The notes: a model not told the origin generated them from the sequence alone. Shown: positions 8,669 through 18,138, counted from the stretch's first letter. The stretch is DNA of 64,000 nucleotides from Pseudomonas kuykendallii (GCF_900106975.1 NZ_FNNU01000006.1:124001-188000); one strand, 5' to 3'. Program-made: numbers and translations.

Positions 8669-10870
8669 TCAGTTGGCGGCGGTCTTCTTGGCGGCGGCCT
8701 GCTGTTCCTGCAGGTCGTAGGCACGCTTGATCAGGTACTGATGCACCGCTTCGGCCTGCTTCGCGTCGAGATGGCCCTCGAACGACGGCATGCCGTCCGG
8801 GATGCGCGCGCCATAGACGATGCCGAGGAAGCGCTCGTGGTTTTCCTTGCTCAGGGTGCGCAGGTCAGGCACCACGCCGCCGCTGATGGCATTGATGCCG
8901 TGGCATTGCGAGCAGCTCGAATTGAACAGTTCGCGGCCCTGGTCGATCTGTGCCTGGGTGCCGGTGAGTTTCGGCGGCTCGGGCTTGCGGTCGGCGAAGC
9001 GGTCCTTGAGGTCGGGGAGCGTGGCGGTTCCGCCGAGCTTGTAGGTCAGCACCTGGGCGTTGGGCTTGACCCCGGCGCGCAGCGACAGGGCGCCGGCGAA
9101 GGTGGAGAAGGCGCCACCCCAACCGGCCATGAAGGTCACGTACTGCTCGCCGTCCACTTCATAGGTCACCGGCGCCGCCATCACCCCGGTGTTGGCGGGC
9201 TGTTCCCAGAGCTTCTTGCCGGTGTCGGCGGCGTAGGCCACCACGCGGCCGTTGGCGGTGCCCTCGAACACCAGGTTGCCGGCGGTGCTCAGGGTGCCGC
9301 CGTTGAAGATGGTGGTGTACGGCACTTCCCACGCGGCTTCCTGCTTGACCGGGTCCCAGGCGATCAGCTTGCCGGTCCAGGTGTCGGCGATCTTGCGCAG
9401 GCCTTCGGGGTCTTCGGGCATCATCCCGGTGTTCACGTCGAGCTGATAGATGCTCTTGAACTTGGAGCGCGGCGGTGCGCCATCGACGTCCTGGTACATG
9501 GCCGACATGATGTGCGCCGGGATGTACACCAGCCCGGTCTGCGGGTTGTACGACATGGGCTGCCAGTCGTGCGCCCCCCAGAACGCGGGCTGGATCAGGC
9601 GGGCCTTTTTCTCCGGGTCCTTCCAGTATTCGGCGACCTTCTCGTTGCGGATCGGCCGGCCGGTCTTCATGTCGATGCCGGTGGCCCAGTTGATCGGGAT
9701 GAAGTTCTTCGCCGAGAGCAGCTCGCCGGTTTCACGGTCGATCACGTAGAAGAAGCCGTTCTTCGGCGCCTGCATCAGCACCTTGCGTTTCTTGCCGTCG
9801 AGTTCCAAGTCCACCAGCATGATGTGCTGGGTCGCGGTGTAGTCCCAGGCATCGCCCGGCGTGGTCTGGTAGTGCCAGACGTACTCGCCGTTGTCCGGTT
9901 TGATGGCGACGATGGACGAGAGGAACAAGTTGTCGCCCTTGCCCTCGCTGCGGATGCGCGGGTTCCACGACGAGCCGTTGCCTACGCCGATGTACAGGAG
10001 GTTCAGCTCGGGGTCGTAGGACATCGAATCCCACACCGTCCCGCCACCGCCCTGCTTGTGGTAGTTGTTGCCGAACCAGGTCTTGGCGGCGATTTCCATG
10101 CCCTTGCCTTCGGGCATTTCCTTGGGGTCACCCGGTACGGTGAAGAAGCGCCAGTCCTGCTTGCCGGTCTCGGCATCGTAGGCGGTGATGTAGCCGCGCA
10201 CGCCGAATTCGGCGCCACCGTTGCCGATGATGACCTTGCCTTTGACGATGCGCGGCGCGCCGGTGATGGTGATGCTGCGGGTGTGGTCGCTGCGGGTGTC
10301 GACGCTCCAGACCTTCTGCCCGGTCTTGGCATCGATGGCTTCCAGGCGGCCGTCGAGCACGCCGACATAGACCTTGCCATTCCACACCGCCACGCCGCGG
10401 TTCACCGCATCGCAGCAGGCTTCGCCAGCGCGCGAACGGTCGGACTGCGGGTCGTATTTCCACAGCAGTTTGCCGTTGCGCGCATCCAGCGCGTAGACGA
10501 TGGAAAACGGTCCGGTGGTGTACATCACGCCATCCACCACGATGGGCGTGGCTTCGACGCCCCGGTCGATGTCCAGCTTGTAGCTCCAGGCCAGGCCGAG
10601 CTTGTCGACGTTGCCGTCGTTGACCTGTTTCAGCGGGCTGAAGCGTTGCTCGTCGTAGGTACGCCCGGTGGACATCCAGTTGCCGGGTTCCTTGTCCGCG
10701 GCGGCGATCCGCGCGCCGTCCACAGCGGCCGGCTGAGGTGCGGCCAGCGAGGTGGTGGAGCCGAGGACGAGAAGGATGGCGATGCACAGGGAATTCAGTG
10801 GAACGGCGCCGGAGGCACGCCCGCTTTCAGGCAAGCGGGCTGCGCGCGAAGCGAGGCCAATCTGTTTCAT
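8669..10870 (-). CDS. Quinohaemoprotein alcohol dehydrogenase (type II, PQQ + haem c)
   Basis: 733-residue periplasmic protein. A signal peptide (hydrophobic core about 25-43, cleavage after SLAA) leads into an eight-bladed PQQ propeller with the vicinal disulfide Cys152-Cys153 (GEACCDA) and catalytic Asp343 in PGDAWDYTA. A C-terminal cytochrome c domain carries the haem motif CSQCH. The residue two after the catalytic Asp is Thr, not Asp, so a calcium rather than a lanthanide enzyme is expected. The haem domain separates it from ExaA/PedE-type enzymes and places it with the soluble butanol/glycol dehydrogenases of P. putida HK5 and P. butanovora. GGGAG precedes the ATG. Transcribed from a sigma-54 promoter at 10930-10945; relies on PQQ from the neighbouring pqq genes. 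Confidence 0.93.
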   Translation of the reverse strand: MKQIGLASRAARLPESGRASGAVPLNSLCIAILLVLGSTTSLAAPQPAAVDGARIAAADKEPGNWMSTGRTYDEQRFSPLKQVNDGNVDKLGLAWSYKLDIDRGVEATPIVVDGVMYTTGPFSIVYALDARNGKLLWKYDPQSDRSRAGEACCDAVNRGVAVWNGKVYVGVLDGRLEAIDAKTGQKVWSVDTRSDHTRSITITGAPRIVKGKVIIGNGGAEFGVRGYITAYDAETGKQDWRFFTVPGDPKEMPEGKGMEIAAKTWFGNNYHKQGGGGTVWDSMSYDPELNLLYIGVGNGSSWNPRIRSEGKGDNLFLSSIVAIKPDNGEYVWHYQTTPGDAWDYTATQHIMLVDLELDGKKRKVLMQAPKNGFFYVIDRETGELLSAKNFIPINWATGIDMKTGRPIRNEKVAEYWKDPEKKARLIQPAFWGAHDWQPMSYNPQTGLVYIPAHIMSAMYQDVDGAPPRSKFKSIYQLDVNTGMMPEDPEGLRKIADTWTGKLIAWDPVKQEAAWEVPYTTIFNGGTLSTAGNLVFEGTANGRVVAYAADTGKKLWEQPANTGVMAAPVTYEVDGEQYVTFMAGWGGAFSTFAGALSLRAGVKPNAQVLTYKLGGTATLPDLKDRFADRKPEPPKLTGTQAQIDQGRELFNSSCSQCHGINAISGGVVPDLRTLSKENHERFLGIVYGARIPDGMPSFEGHLDAKQAEAVHQYLIKRAYDLQEQQAAAKKTAAN

Positions 10871-10929
10871 GGGTTTCTCCCGATTTCTTATTAGGGGCTG
10901 GAGCGTTTCGCTGCAGTCCCATTCAGAAG

Positions 10930-10945
10930 AGCAACCGCTATGCCA
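10930..10945 (-). promoter_or_regulatory. Sigma-54 promoter of quinohaemoprotein ADH
   Basis: On the minus strand TGGCATAGCGGTTGCT matches the -24/-12 consensus TGGCAY-N5-TTGCW at every defined position with the required GG-N10-GC spacing. Transcription would start near 10919, giving a leader of about 50 bases. An AcoR-type activator is encoded 4 kb away. Confidence 0.85.
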
Positions 10946-11031
10946 GCCACCGGCGGAGCCCTTGCAGGCCAGGAGCGACGCGGCCTTCAGCGATCAGAGA
11001 GGCGGTTTTGGCGGCATCGCGCGCCGCTACA

Positions 11032-11074
11032 GCTGTCGCATTCGCCGAGACAGGCAGAACAGTTCTGCGACAGC
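11032..11074. promoter_or_regulatory. Candidate enhancer: GCTGTCGCA ... TGCGACAGC inverted repeat
   Basis: Perfect 9-bp arms separated by 25 bp, about 113 to 155 bp upstream of the predicted sigma-54 start site, the usual place for an upstream activating sequence. The half-site TGTCGCA also forms the palindrome at 4906-4923. Confidence 0.6.
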
Positions 11075-11106
11075 CAATGGGCGGCGCGCCGCCGAACGAC
11101 AGGCAG

Positions 11107-11130
11107 GAAAAACGCGGCCGGAGCCGCGTT
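11107..11130 (-). terminator. Rho-independent terminator of alkyl sulfatase gene
   Basis: Perfect 8-bp stem AACGCGGC/GCCGCGTT with a four-base loop and T-run on the minus strand, 35 bp after the sulfatase stop. Confidence 0.8.
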
Positions 11131-11164
11131 CGGGGAGGAGGAAAACGCCAGCTGGACGGCGGCT

Positions 11165-13138
11165 TCAGGGCGTGACGATGTTGAAGTTGCCGTCCGGTTC
11201 GTCCATGCCGCCCAGCAGCCGGCCGAGCTTGAGACGTTCGCCCTGCATGCTGATGTTGCCGACCATGAGTTGCTTGAGGAAGCTGGTTTCCTTGAGGGCG
11301 ATGCGGTCGAGCAGCTCCTTGTCCATGGTCACGCTGACATCTGCCTGCGGATGCAACACACCGTCGCGATGGGTGAGCACGCCGTTGCGCAGCGTCAGTG
11401 CGTAGTCTTCCTTGAGGTCGCTGAAGCTCCAGTTGATCAGCAGGTCCTCGCCGGCCTCCTTCTCGGCGTCGATGCGCACCGACAGGTAGTCGAAGAACAT
11501 CGCCGGGGTCAGCGAGCGGACCAGGTCTGGCGCGTTGCTGCCGACGCTGGGCTGCCTGGAAACACCGTTGCGCAACTCGTTGGCGCCCATCAGGTAGGCG
11601 TTGCGCCAGGTGGCGTTCTCGCTCTGATAGCCGAGCTGCTCGAGGGCGTCGGCCTGCAGCTCGCGGGCGGCCTTGTTGTCCGGCTCGGCGAACACCAGGT
11701 GGTTGGTCAGTTGCGCCACCCAGCGGTAGTCGCCCTGTTTGAACGACTCGCGGGCCAGCGCCAACACCTTGTCCGCCCCGCCCATGGCCGCCACGTAGTG
11801 CTGGCCGGCCTCGACCGGTGGCAGCGGGTTCAGGTTGGCCGGATTGCCGTCGTAGAAGCCCATGTAGCGCTGGTACACGGCGCGCACGTTGTGGCTCAGC
11901 GAGCCGTAGTAATCGCGGGTGTACCACTTGTTGGCCAGCCTGGGCGGCAGCGTCTTCAGCTTCTCGGCGATCTCCATCGGCGTGAGCCCCTGGTTGAGCA
12001 GGCGCAGCGTCTGGCTGTTGATGAAGGCGTACATGTCGCGCTGGTCGGCGAGGAAGGTCTGGATCTCCGCCCGGCCCCAGGTCGGCCAGTGATGCTGGGC
12101 GAACAGCACGTCGGACTTGTCGCCGTAGCGCTGCAGCGCCTGGTCGAGATAGCCGGCCCAGACCTTCGGATCGCGTACCAGCGCGCCCCGCAGGGTAAGG
12201 ATGTTGTGCTGTACGCGCGCCGCATTCTCGGCCATGCACAACGCGCGGAACTGCGGGAAGTACAGGTTCATCTCCGCCGGCGCCTCGGTGCCGGGGGTCA
12301 GCTGAAACTCGATGTCGATGCCGTCGATGCGACGCCGCTCGATGGGCTGCGCGATCACGTCGGTGGGCCGGATCAGTGTGATGGTGCCGGCGCTGGGCAC
12401 CGACTTGCCGAGCCCGGCGTCGACCTGGCCGCGCTCGCCGCGTGGCAGCGGCGCGCCGTACATGTATTGCGCGCGGCGGCTCATCGCCGGGCCGGCCATC
12501 ACGTTCTCGCTGATGGCGTGCTCGAAGAAGCCTTCCGGCGCATAGATGCGCACCTTGCCGGCCTTGACGTCCGCCTCGTCGACCACCCCGCGCACGCCGC
12601 CGAAATGATCGACGTGCGCGTGGGTGTAGATCACCGCGACCACCGGCTTGCGCGGGCGGTGCTTGTAGTACAGCTCCAGCGCGGCCTTCGCCGTGGCCTG
12701 GTTGAGCAGCGGGTCGACGATGATCAGCCCCGTGTCGCCCTCGATGACGTTCATGTTCGCCAGGTCCATGCCGCGCAGCTGGTACAGCCGCTCGCTGACC
12801 TGGAACAGCCCGGCGATGTTGTTCAGCTGCGCCTGGCGCCAGAGGCTGGGGTTGACCGAGTCCGGCGCCGGCTTTCCGTTGAGGAAGGCATAGGCGGGAA
12901 GGTCCCAGGCCGGCTTGCCGTCCTCGTCGCGGATCACGCCGTCGAAGGCCTCGATGAGGCCGCGACGGGCCGCCTGGAAATCGGCCTGGTCGGCGAACGG
13001 CAGGCGCTCGTTCCAGGCGGCGTTGACCGATGCGGTCAGCGCGGTGGCCGGCTTGGGTGTCTCGGCCGCCAGCGAGGTGGCGACGAATCCGCCGAACAGG
13101 GCCAGGGATAGGCCTTGCAGCAAAAGGGGCACGGGCAT
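11165..13138 (-). CDS. sdsA1: SdsA1-type secreted/periplasmic alkyl sulfatase
   Basis: 657 residues, practically the length of P. aeruginosa SdsA1. An N-terminal signal peptide (VPLLLQGLSLALFGGFVATSLAA) precedes a metallo-beta-lactamase domain with the zinc motif THAHVDH (His173, His175, Asp177, His178) and the second-metal region AENAARVQHN. An alkyl sulfatase dimerisation domain and a C-terminal SCP2-like domain follow. It cleaves primary alkyl sulfates such as SDS to alcohol and sulfate. The ATG at 13138 starts the signal peptide; the longer reading from 13327 has none. The alcohols released could feed the neighbouring PQQ alcohol dehydrogenase. No sdsB1-like LysR regulator is beside it. 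Confidence 0.88.
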   Translation of the reverse strand: MPVPLLLQGLSLALFGGFVATSLAAETPKPATALTASVNAAWNERLPFADQADFQAARRGLIEAFDGVIRDEDGKPAWDLPAYAFLNGKPAPDSVNPSLWRQAQLNNIAGLFQVSERLYQLRGMDLANMNVIEGDTGLIIVDPLLNQATAKAALELYYKHRPRKPVVAVIYTHAHVDHFGGVRGVVDEADVKAGKVRIYAPEGFFEHAISENVMAGPAMSRRAQYMYGAPLPRGERGQVDAGLGKSVPSAGTITLIRPTDVIAQPIERRRIDGIDIEFQLTPGTEAPAEMNLYFPQFRALCMAENAARVQHNILTLRGALVRDPKVWAGYLDQALQRYGDKSDVLFAQHHWPTWGRAEIQTFLADQRDMYAFINSQTLRLLNQGLTPMEIAEKLKTLPPRLANKWYTRDYYGSLSHNVRAVYQRYMGFYDGNPANLNPLPPVEAGQHYVAAMGGADKVLALARESFKQGDYRWVAQLTNHLVFAEPDNKAARELQADALEQLGYQSENATWRNAYLMGANELRNGVSRQPSVGSNAPDLVRSLTPAMFFDYLSVRIDAEKEAGEDLLINWSFSDLKEDYALTLRNGVLTHRDGVLHPQADVSVTMDKELLDRIALKETSFLKQLMVGNISMQGERLKLGRLLGGMDEPDGNFNIVTP

Positions 13139-13175
13139 GAAGTTTCTCTCTTCTTCTAGGACGATCGCAGTGTGC

Positions 13176-13198
13176 GACAAGCGAAACGGCCGCTTGTC
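13176..13198. promoter_or_regulatory. 8-bp inverted repeat upstream of the alkyl sulfatase
   Basis: GACAAGCG and CGCTTGTC flank a 7-bp centre, 38 to 60 bp upstream of the sulfatase start codon. It is placed like an operator or activator site and has no T-run. The 151-bp gap contains no other clear signal. Confidence 0.45.
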
Positions 13199-13289
13199 CC
13201 GTACCACGCGTGAAAGAGAGCGCGTAGGCGGAAAAAGCATCCCTGCCGTTCCGCCCGAAGGCCGTCGAAGCGGCGACCTGGCGAGGCGA

Positions 13290-14051
<762 letters not shown>

Positions 14052-14282
14052 CGTCAGTCCTCAGCAGTGGCGAGTAATGGTGTGCCGCAGTCTATCCACG
14101 CACCCACGCAGGTCGGCATCACTATCAGGACGCCGGTTGGCTGGCGATCCATCCTGCTGATGAAGCACCCTGCCCCACCATCAGTCGAACGGATCGGCGG
14201 GCATTCCCCGGGCAGACGAAACTTGAACCCGGGCGCCGGGCGAACTATCACAGTCACCTACCCATCGATTCGAGTACCTGCC

Positions 14283-15290
14283 ATGACTGCCGCCACCAAT
14301 CGCCAATTCCTCCTCGCCAAACGCCCCGTCGGCGAAGCCACCCGCGACATTTTCGAGTACGTCGAGAAGCCGGTGGGCGAACCCGGCCAGGGGCAGATCC
14401 TGGTCCGCGTGAAGTACCTGTCCCTCGACCCGGCCATGCGTGGCTGGATGAACGAGGGCAAGTCGTACATTCCGCCGGTGGGCCTGGGCGAGGTGATGCG
14501 CGCCCTGGGCGTGGGCGAAGTGGTCGCCTCGCAGCACCCCGACTTCGCCGTCGGCGACCACGTCAACGGCGTGCTCGGCGTGCAGGACTATTACCTCGGC
14601 GCGCCGAACGGGCTGTACAAGGTCGACCCGCAGCGCGCGCCACTGCCGGTCTACCTGTCCGCCCTCGGCATGACCGGCATGACCGCCTACTTCGCCCTGC
14701 TGGAAACCGGTGCGCCGAAAGCCGGCGATACCGTGGTGCTGTCCGGCGCCGCTGGCGCGGTCGGCAGCGTTGCCGGGCAGATCGCCAAGATCAAGGGCTG
14801 CCGCGTGATCGGCATCGCCGGCGGCGCCGAGAAGTGCCGCTACCTGATCGACGAGCTGGGCTTCGACGGCGCCATCGACTACAAGAGCGAGGATCTTGCC
14901 GAAGGCCTCAAGCGCGAATGCCCGAAAGGTGTCGACGTCTATTTCGACAACGTCGGCGGAGACACGCTGGACGCCGTGCTGAGCCGTCTCGCCCGCGGCG
15001 CGCGGGTGGTCATCTGCGGCGCCATCAGCCAGTACAACAACAAGCAGGCGATGAAGGGCCCGGCCAACTACCTGTCGCTGCTGGTGAACCGCGCGCGTAT
15101 GGAAGGTTTCGTGGTGATGGACCACGCGGCCGGCTTCCCGGCGGCGATGAAGGAGATCGGCGGCTGGCTGGCCAGCGGCCAGTTGAAGAGCCGCGAGGAC
15201 ATCGTCGAAGGCCTGGAAACCTTCCCGGAAACCCTCGGCAAACTGTTCAAGGGCGAGAACTTCGGCAAGCTGGTGCTGAAGGTCAGCTGA
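14283..15290 (+). CDS. NADP-dependent oxidoreductase, CurA/leukotriene reductase-like MDR
   Basis: 335-residue zinc-free medium-chain reductase. The opening NRQFLLAKRPVGEAT and the blocks SLDPAMRGWMNE, GLGEVMRALGVGEV and SGAAGAVGSVAGQIAK (NADPH-binding) are typical of the CurA/prostaglandin reductase group, which reduces alpha,beta-unsaturated ketones and aldehydes. Divergent from the SDR gene across 231 bp in which no convincing promoter could be assigned. Its 3' end was part of a duplication whose remnant lies at 15449-15500. The exact substrate is unknown. Confidence 0.88.
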   Translation: MTAATNRQFLLAKRPVGEATRDIFEYVEKPVGEPGQGQILVRVKYLSLDPAMRGWMNEGKSYIPPVGLGEVMRALGVGEVVASQHPDFAVGDHVNGVLGVQDYYLGAPNGLYKVDPQRAPLPVYLSALGMTGMTAYFALLETGAPKAGDTVVLSGAAGAVGSVAGQIAKIKGCRVIGIAGGAEKCRYLIDELGFDGAIDYKSEDLAEGLKRECPKGVDVYFDNVGGDTLDAVLSRLARGARVVICGAISQYNNKQAMKGPANYLSLLVNRARMEGFVVMDHAAGFPAAMKEIGGWLASGQLKSREDIVEGLETFPETLGKLFKGENFGKLVLKVS

Positions 15291-15567
15291 GCGACGCCTT
15301 GCGTAGGGTGGGCTTCAGCCCACCACAGTGCGCTCAGCGCCGAAGCGGTGGGCTGAAGCCCACCCTACGTTCTTAGCTACGCGAAGCTGCGTCTTCGGCG
15401 GCCGATCACCAGTGATCCAAGCCGGCGTCCAGCGCCTCGCGCGGGGTGGGGCGAAAAGTTCGGCAAGCGGGCACTGAAGCTCAGCTGAACGACGCCTTGC
15501 GTAGGGTGGGCTTCAGCCCACCACAGTGCGCTCAGCGCCGAAGCGGTGGGCTGAAGCCCACCCTACG
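15251..15567. repeat. Decayed tandem duplication with two identical 68-bp inverted repeats
   Basis: The end of the CurA-like gene and following bases (15251-15302) reappear, diverged, at 15449-15500, exactly 198 bp later. The 68-bp inverted repeat (CGTAGGGTGGGC ... GCCCACCCTACG) at 15302-15369 is identical to that at 15500-15567. Between them 15398-15448 resembles the pyrF coding strand at 15663-15715. A unit of gene end, repeat and pyrF end was therefore duplicated in tandem and the inner copy decayed. No intact gene lies in this 309-bp gap. Confidence 0.85.
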
Positions 15568-15599
15568 GTCCGTCTGGGGTCCGAGCTATCGACGAAGCC

Positions 15600-16298
15600 T
15601 CAGGCCAGTTCGGCGACCACCGCTGACAGCGCCTGCGCCGGGTTGGCCGCCTGGCTGATCGGGCGGCCGATCACCAGATAGTCGGAGCCGGCGTCCAGCG
15701 CCTCGCGCGGGGTGAGGATGCGACGCTGGTCGTCCTGCGCGCTGCCGGCCGGGCGAATGCCGGGAGTGACCAGCTGCAGCCGTGGATGCGCCGCTTTCAA
15801 TGCACTGGCCTCCTGCGCCGAGCAGACCAGGCCATCCATCCCGGCTTTCTCCGCCAGCGCCGCCAGGCGCAGCACCTGAACCTGGGGTTCCACGTCCAGG
15901 CCGATTCCGGCCAGGTCCTCGCGCTCCATGCTGGTCAGCACGGTCACGCCGATCAGCAACGGCTTCGGCCCGTTGAAGCGGTCCAGCATCTCGCGGCAGG
16001 CAGCCATCATCCGCAGCCCGCCGGAGCAGTGCACGTTGACCATCCACACGCCCATCTCCGCCGCCGCCTTCACCGCCATCGCCGTGGTGTTGGGGATGTC
16101 GTGGAATTTCAGGTCGAGGAAAACCTCGAAGCCCCGGTCGCGCAATGTACCAACGATGTCCGAGCCACAGCGGGTGAACAGCTCCTTGCCGACCTTGACC
16201 CGGCACAGCGCCGGATCGAGCTGATCGGCGAGTTTCAGCGCGGCGTCGCGGGACGGGAAATCCAGAGCGACGATGATCGGGGACTGGCAGGCGGACAT
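15600..16298 (-). CDS. pyrF: Orotidine 5'-phosphate decarboxylase
   Basis: 232 residues. Converts OMP to UMP, last step of pyrimidine synthesis. The catalytic D-x-K-x-x-D region is [10 protein letters not shown]; the phosphate-binding end is LVIGRPIS and the start is [10 protein letters not shown]. Length and order match the family. It stands alone here, converging with the CurA-like gene across the duplication. Confidence 0.97.
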   Translation of the reverse strand: MSACQSPIIVALDFPSRDAALKLADQLDPALCRVKVGKELFTRCGSDIVGTLRDRGFEVFLDLKFHDIPNTTAMAVKAAAEMGVWMVNVHCSGGLRMMAACREMLDRFNGPKPLLIGVTVLTSMEREDLAGIGLDVEPQVQVLRLAALAEKAGMDGLVCSAQEASALKAAHPRLQLVTPGIRPAGSAQDDQRRILTPREALDAGSDYLVIGRPISQAANPAQALSAVVAELA

Positions 16299-16475
16299 GG
16301 CGGGCTCTCACGGCGGATCGAAAACGGCGCGCATTGTCGCAGAAAGCCGGAGTTTTCCGTAGCCGCGCGAGGTGCCGAAGGACGATTTTCCGACCTCTCC
16401 GCACGCCTGCGGGCGACTTGGCCTCGCCCCGATCCTCCCGGCTGGCGCGCTCGACTTTGGCTCGGCGGCGCGCGC

Positions 16476-16487
16476 TGAATCGATTCA
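16476..16487. promoter_or_regulatory. TGAATCGATTCA palindrome, candidate activator site for eat-eutBC
   Basis: Perfect 12-bp palindrome at the distance expected for a sigma-54 activator (in P. aeruginosa the ethanolamine genes depend on such an activator, EatR). The activator gene is not in this window. Confidence 0.4.
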
Positions 16488-16594
16488 CTTTCTCCGCTCG
16501 ACGCACCAGCGCGACGCACGCTGACCCGCCGGTCACGCCGTGCGAGGCCATGGGAACCGCTGGGCCATGCTCTGTTTCGTGCAAAACGCAAGAA

Positions 16595-16610
16595 TGGCAC
16601 GGGGGCTGCA
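16595..16610 (+). promoter_or_regulatory. Sigma-54 promoter of the ethanolamine operon
   Basis: TGGCACGGGGGCTGCA has the exact GG-N10-GC spacing and the TGGCAC element, with one deviation (CTGC for TTGC) in the -12 part. Predicted start near 16621, about 30 bases before the permease ATG. Confidence 0.78.
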
Positions 16611-16651
16611 AAACGTAACAGAACGTGTCGAAAATCCATTGAGAGGTCAGC

Positions 16652-18022
16652 ATGAGCACGCAACTCAAACCCACCCTCGGCACCCTGCACCTGTGGGGTA
16701 TCGCCGTCGGCCTGGTGATTTCCGGAGAGTACTTCGGTTGGAGCTATGGCTGGGGCGTAGCGGGAACGCTCGGTTTCCTGGTTACCGCGCTGCTGGTGGC
16801 GGCGATGTACACCTGCTTCATCTTCAGCTTCACCGAGCTGACCACCGCCATTCCCCACGCCGGCGGCCCCTTCGCCTACAGCCGCCGCGCCTTCGGTGAA
16901 AAAGGCGGGCTGATAGCCGGCCTCGCCACGCTGATCGAGTTCGTCTTCGCGCCGCCGGCCATCGCCATGGCCATCGGCGCCTACCTCAACGTGCAGTTCC
17001 CCGGTCTCGATCCGAAGTTGGCCGCGGTTGGCGCGTACATCGTCTTCATGACCCTGAACATCCTCGGCGTGAGCATCGCCGCGACCTTCGAGCTGGTGGT
17101 GACCATCCTCGCGGTGGCCGAGCTGCTGGTGTTCATGGGCGTGGTCGCACCGGGCTTCAGCTTCAGCAACTTCGTGCTCAACGGCTGGGCCGGCTCCAAC
17201 GAGTTCGGCGGCGCGGCGATTTCCGGCATCTTCGCCGCGATCCCCTTCGCCATCTGGTTCTTCCTCGCCATCGAAGGCGCCGCCATGGCCGCCGAAGAAG
17301 CCAAGGACCCGAAACGCACCATTCCCAAGGCCTACATCGCCGGCATCCTGACCCTGGTCACGCTGGCCATGGGCGTGATGATCTTCGCCGGCGGCGTCGG
17401 CGACTGGGCGGCCCTGTCGAACATCAACGACCCGCTGCCGCAGGCGATGAAAGTGGTGGTCGGGGAAAGCTCCGGCTGGCTGCACATGCTGGTCTGGATC
17501 GGCCTGTTCGGTCTGGTCGCCAGCTTCCACGGCATCATCCTCGGCTACTCGCGGCAGTTCTTCGCCCTCGCCCGCGCCGGCTACCTGCCGGCCAGCCTGG
17601 CCAAGCTGTCGCGCTTCCAGACGCCGCACCGGGCGATCATCGCCGGCGGCGTGGTCGGTATCGCGGCGATCTACAGCGACGGCCTGATCAACCTGCAAGG
17701 CATGACCCTGACCGCGGCGATGATCACCATGAGTGTGTTCGGCGCCATCGTCATGTACATCATGAGCATGCTCAGCCTGTTCAAGCTGCGTAAGAGCGAG
17801 CCGAACCTGGAGCGCACCTTCCGCGCGCCGGGCTACCCGATCGTGCCGGGCATCGCCCTGGTGCTGGCAGTCGTCTGCCTGGTGGCGATGGCCTGGTTCA
17901 ACGCGATCATCGGGCTGATCTTCCTGGGCTTCATGGTGGTGGGCTTCGTCTACTTCCTGCTGACCGGCCATCAGCGCGCCAACGCCCGCAGCGACGTGCT
18001 GTTGACCGGTGGTGCCGCCTGA
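16652..18022 (+). CDS. eat: Ethanolamine permease (APC family)
   Basis: 456-residue inner-membrane transporter with about 12 hydrophobic helices. The conserved opening LGTLHLWGIAVGLVISGEYFGWSYGW and the AIEGAAMAAEEAKDPKRTIP loop mark the ethanolamine branch of the amino acid-polyamine-organocation family. GAGGTC precedes the ATG. It is followed by eutB and eutC on the same strand, so it supplies their substrate. Driven by the sigma-54 promoter just upstream. Confidence 0.93.
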   Translation: MSTQLKPTLGTLHLWGIAVGLVISGEYFGWSYGWGVAGTLGFLVTALLVAAMYTCFIFSFTELTTAIPHAGGPFAYSRRAFGEKGGLIAGLATLIEFVFAPPAIAMAIGAYLNVQFPGLDPKLAAVGAYIVFMTLNILGVSIAATFELVVTILAVAELLVFMGVVAPGFSFSNFVLNGWAGSNEFGGAAISGIFAAIPFAIWFFLAIEGAAMAAEEAKDPKRTIPKAYIAGILTLVTLAMGVMIFAGGVGDWAALSNINDPLPQAMKVVVGESSGWLHMLVWIGLFGLVASFHGIILGYSRQFFALARAGYLPASLAKLSRFQTPHRAIIAGGVVGIAAIYSDGLINLQGMTLTAAMITMSVFGAIVMYIMSMLSLFKLRKSEPNLERTFRAPGYPIVPGIALVLAVVCLVAMAWFNAIIGLIFLGFMVVGFVYFLLTGHQRANARSDVLLTGGAA

Positions 18023-18138
18023 CGTTTAGTGACGCCTGAGTGCCGACGCCGGACGCTTGCGCCCGGCGTCGTCGTTTCCGAGCCCGCCGTCGCGCACCGG
18101 ACCCCGACGCGCCGCGGCCCGCCCCACGGAGCCCCGCC

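Larger units (their letters stand above)
16299..16651. promoter_or_regulatory. pyrF-eat intergenic region
   Basis: 353 bp between divergent genes with no open frame worth calling. It holds the -24/-12 promoter at 16595-16610 and a 12-bp palindrome TGAATCGATTCA at 16476-16487, about 135-145 bp upstream of the predicted start site. The rest is GC-rich and shows no other repeat. Confidence 0.6.

Noticed and set aside
8669-10870. Lanthanide-dependent PQQ dehydrogenase
   Set aside because: The diagnostic second Asp two residues after the catalytic Asp is Thr345, and the protein has a fused cytochrome c domain unlike PedH or XoxF.
8741-10894. 717-codon open frame opposite the quinohaemoprotein dehydrogenase
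   Set aside because: Antisense shadow arising from GC-rich third positions; no ribosome binding site or domain.
10940-13111. 723-codon open frame opposite the alkyl sulfatase gene
   Set aside because: Antisense shadow; begins in the dehydrogenase control region and has no recognisable domain.
13190-13206. Sigma-54 promoter for the alkyl sulfatase (TGGTAC-N5-AAGC on the minus strand)
   Set aside because: Spacing fits, but the -12 element AAGC is poor and it overlaps the inverted repeat; not better than chance.
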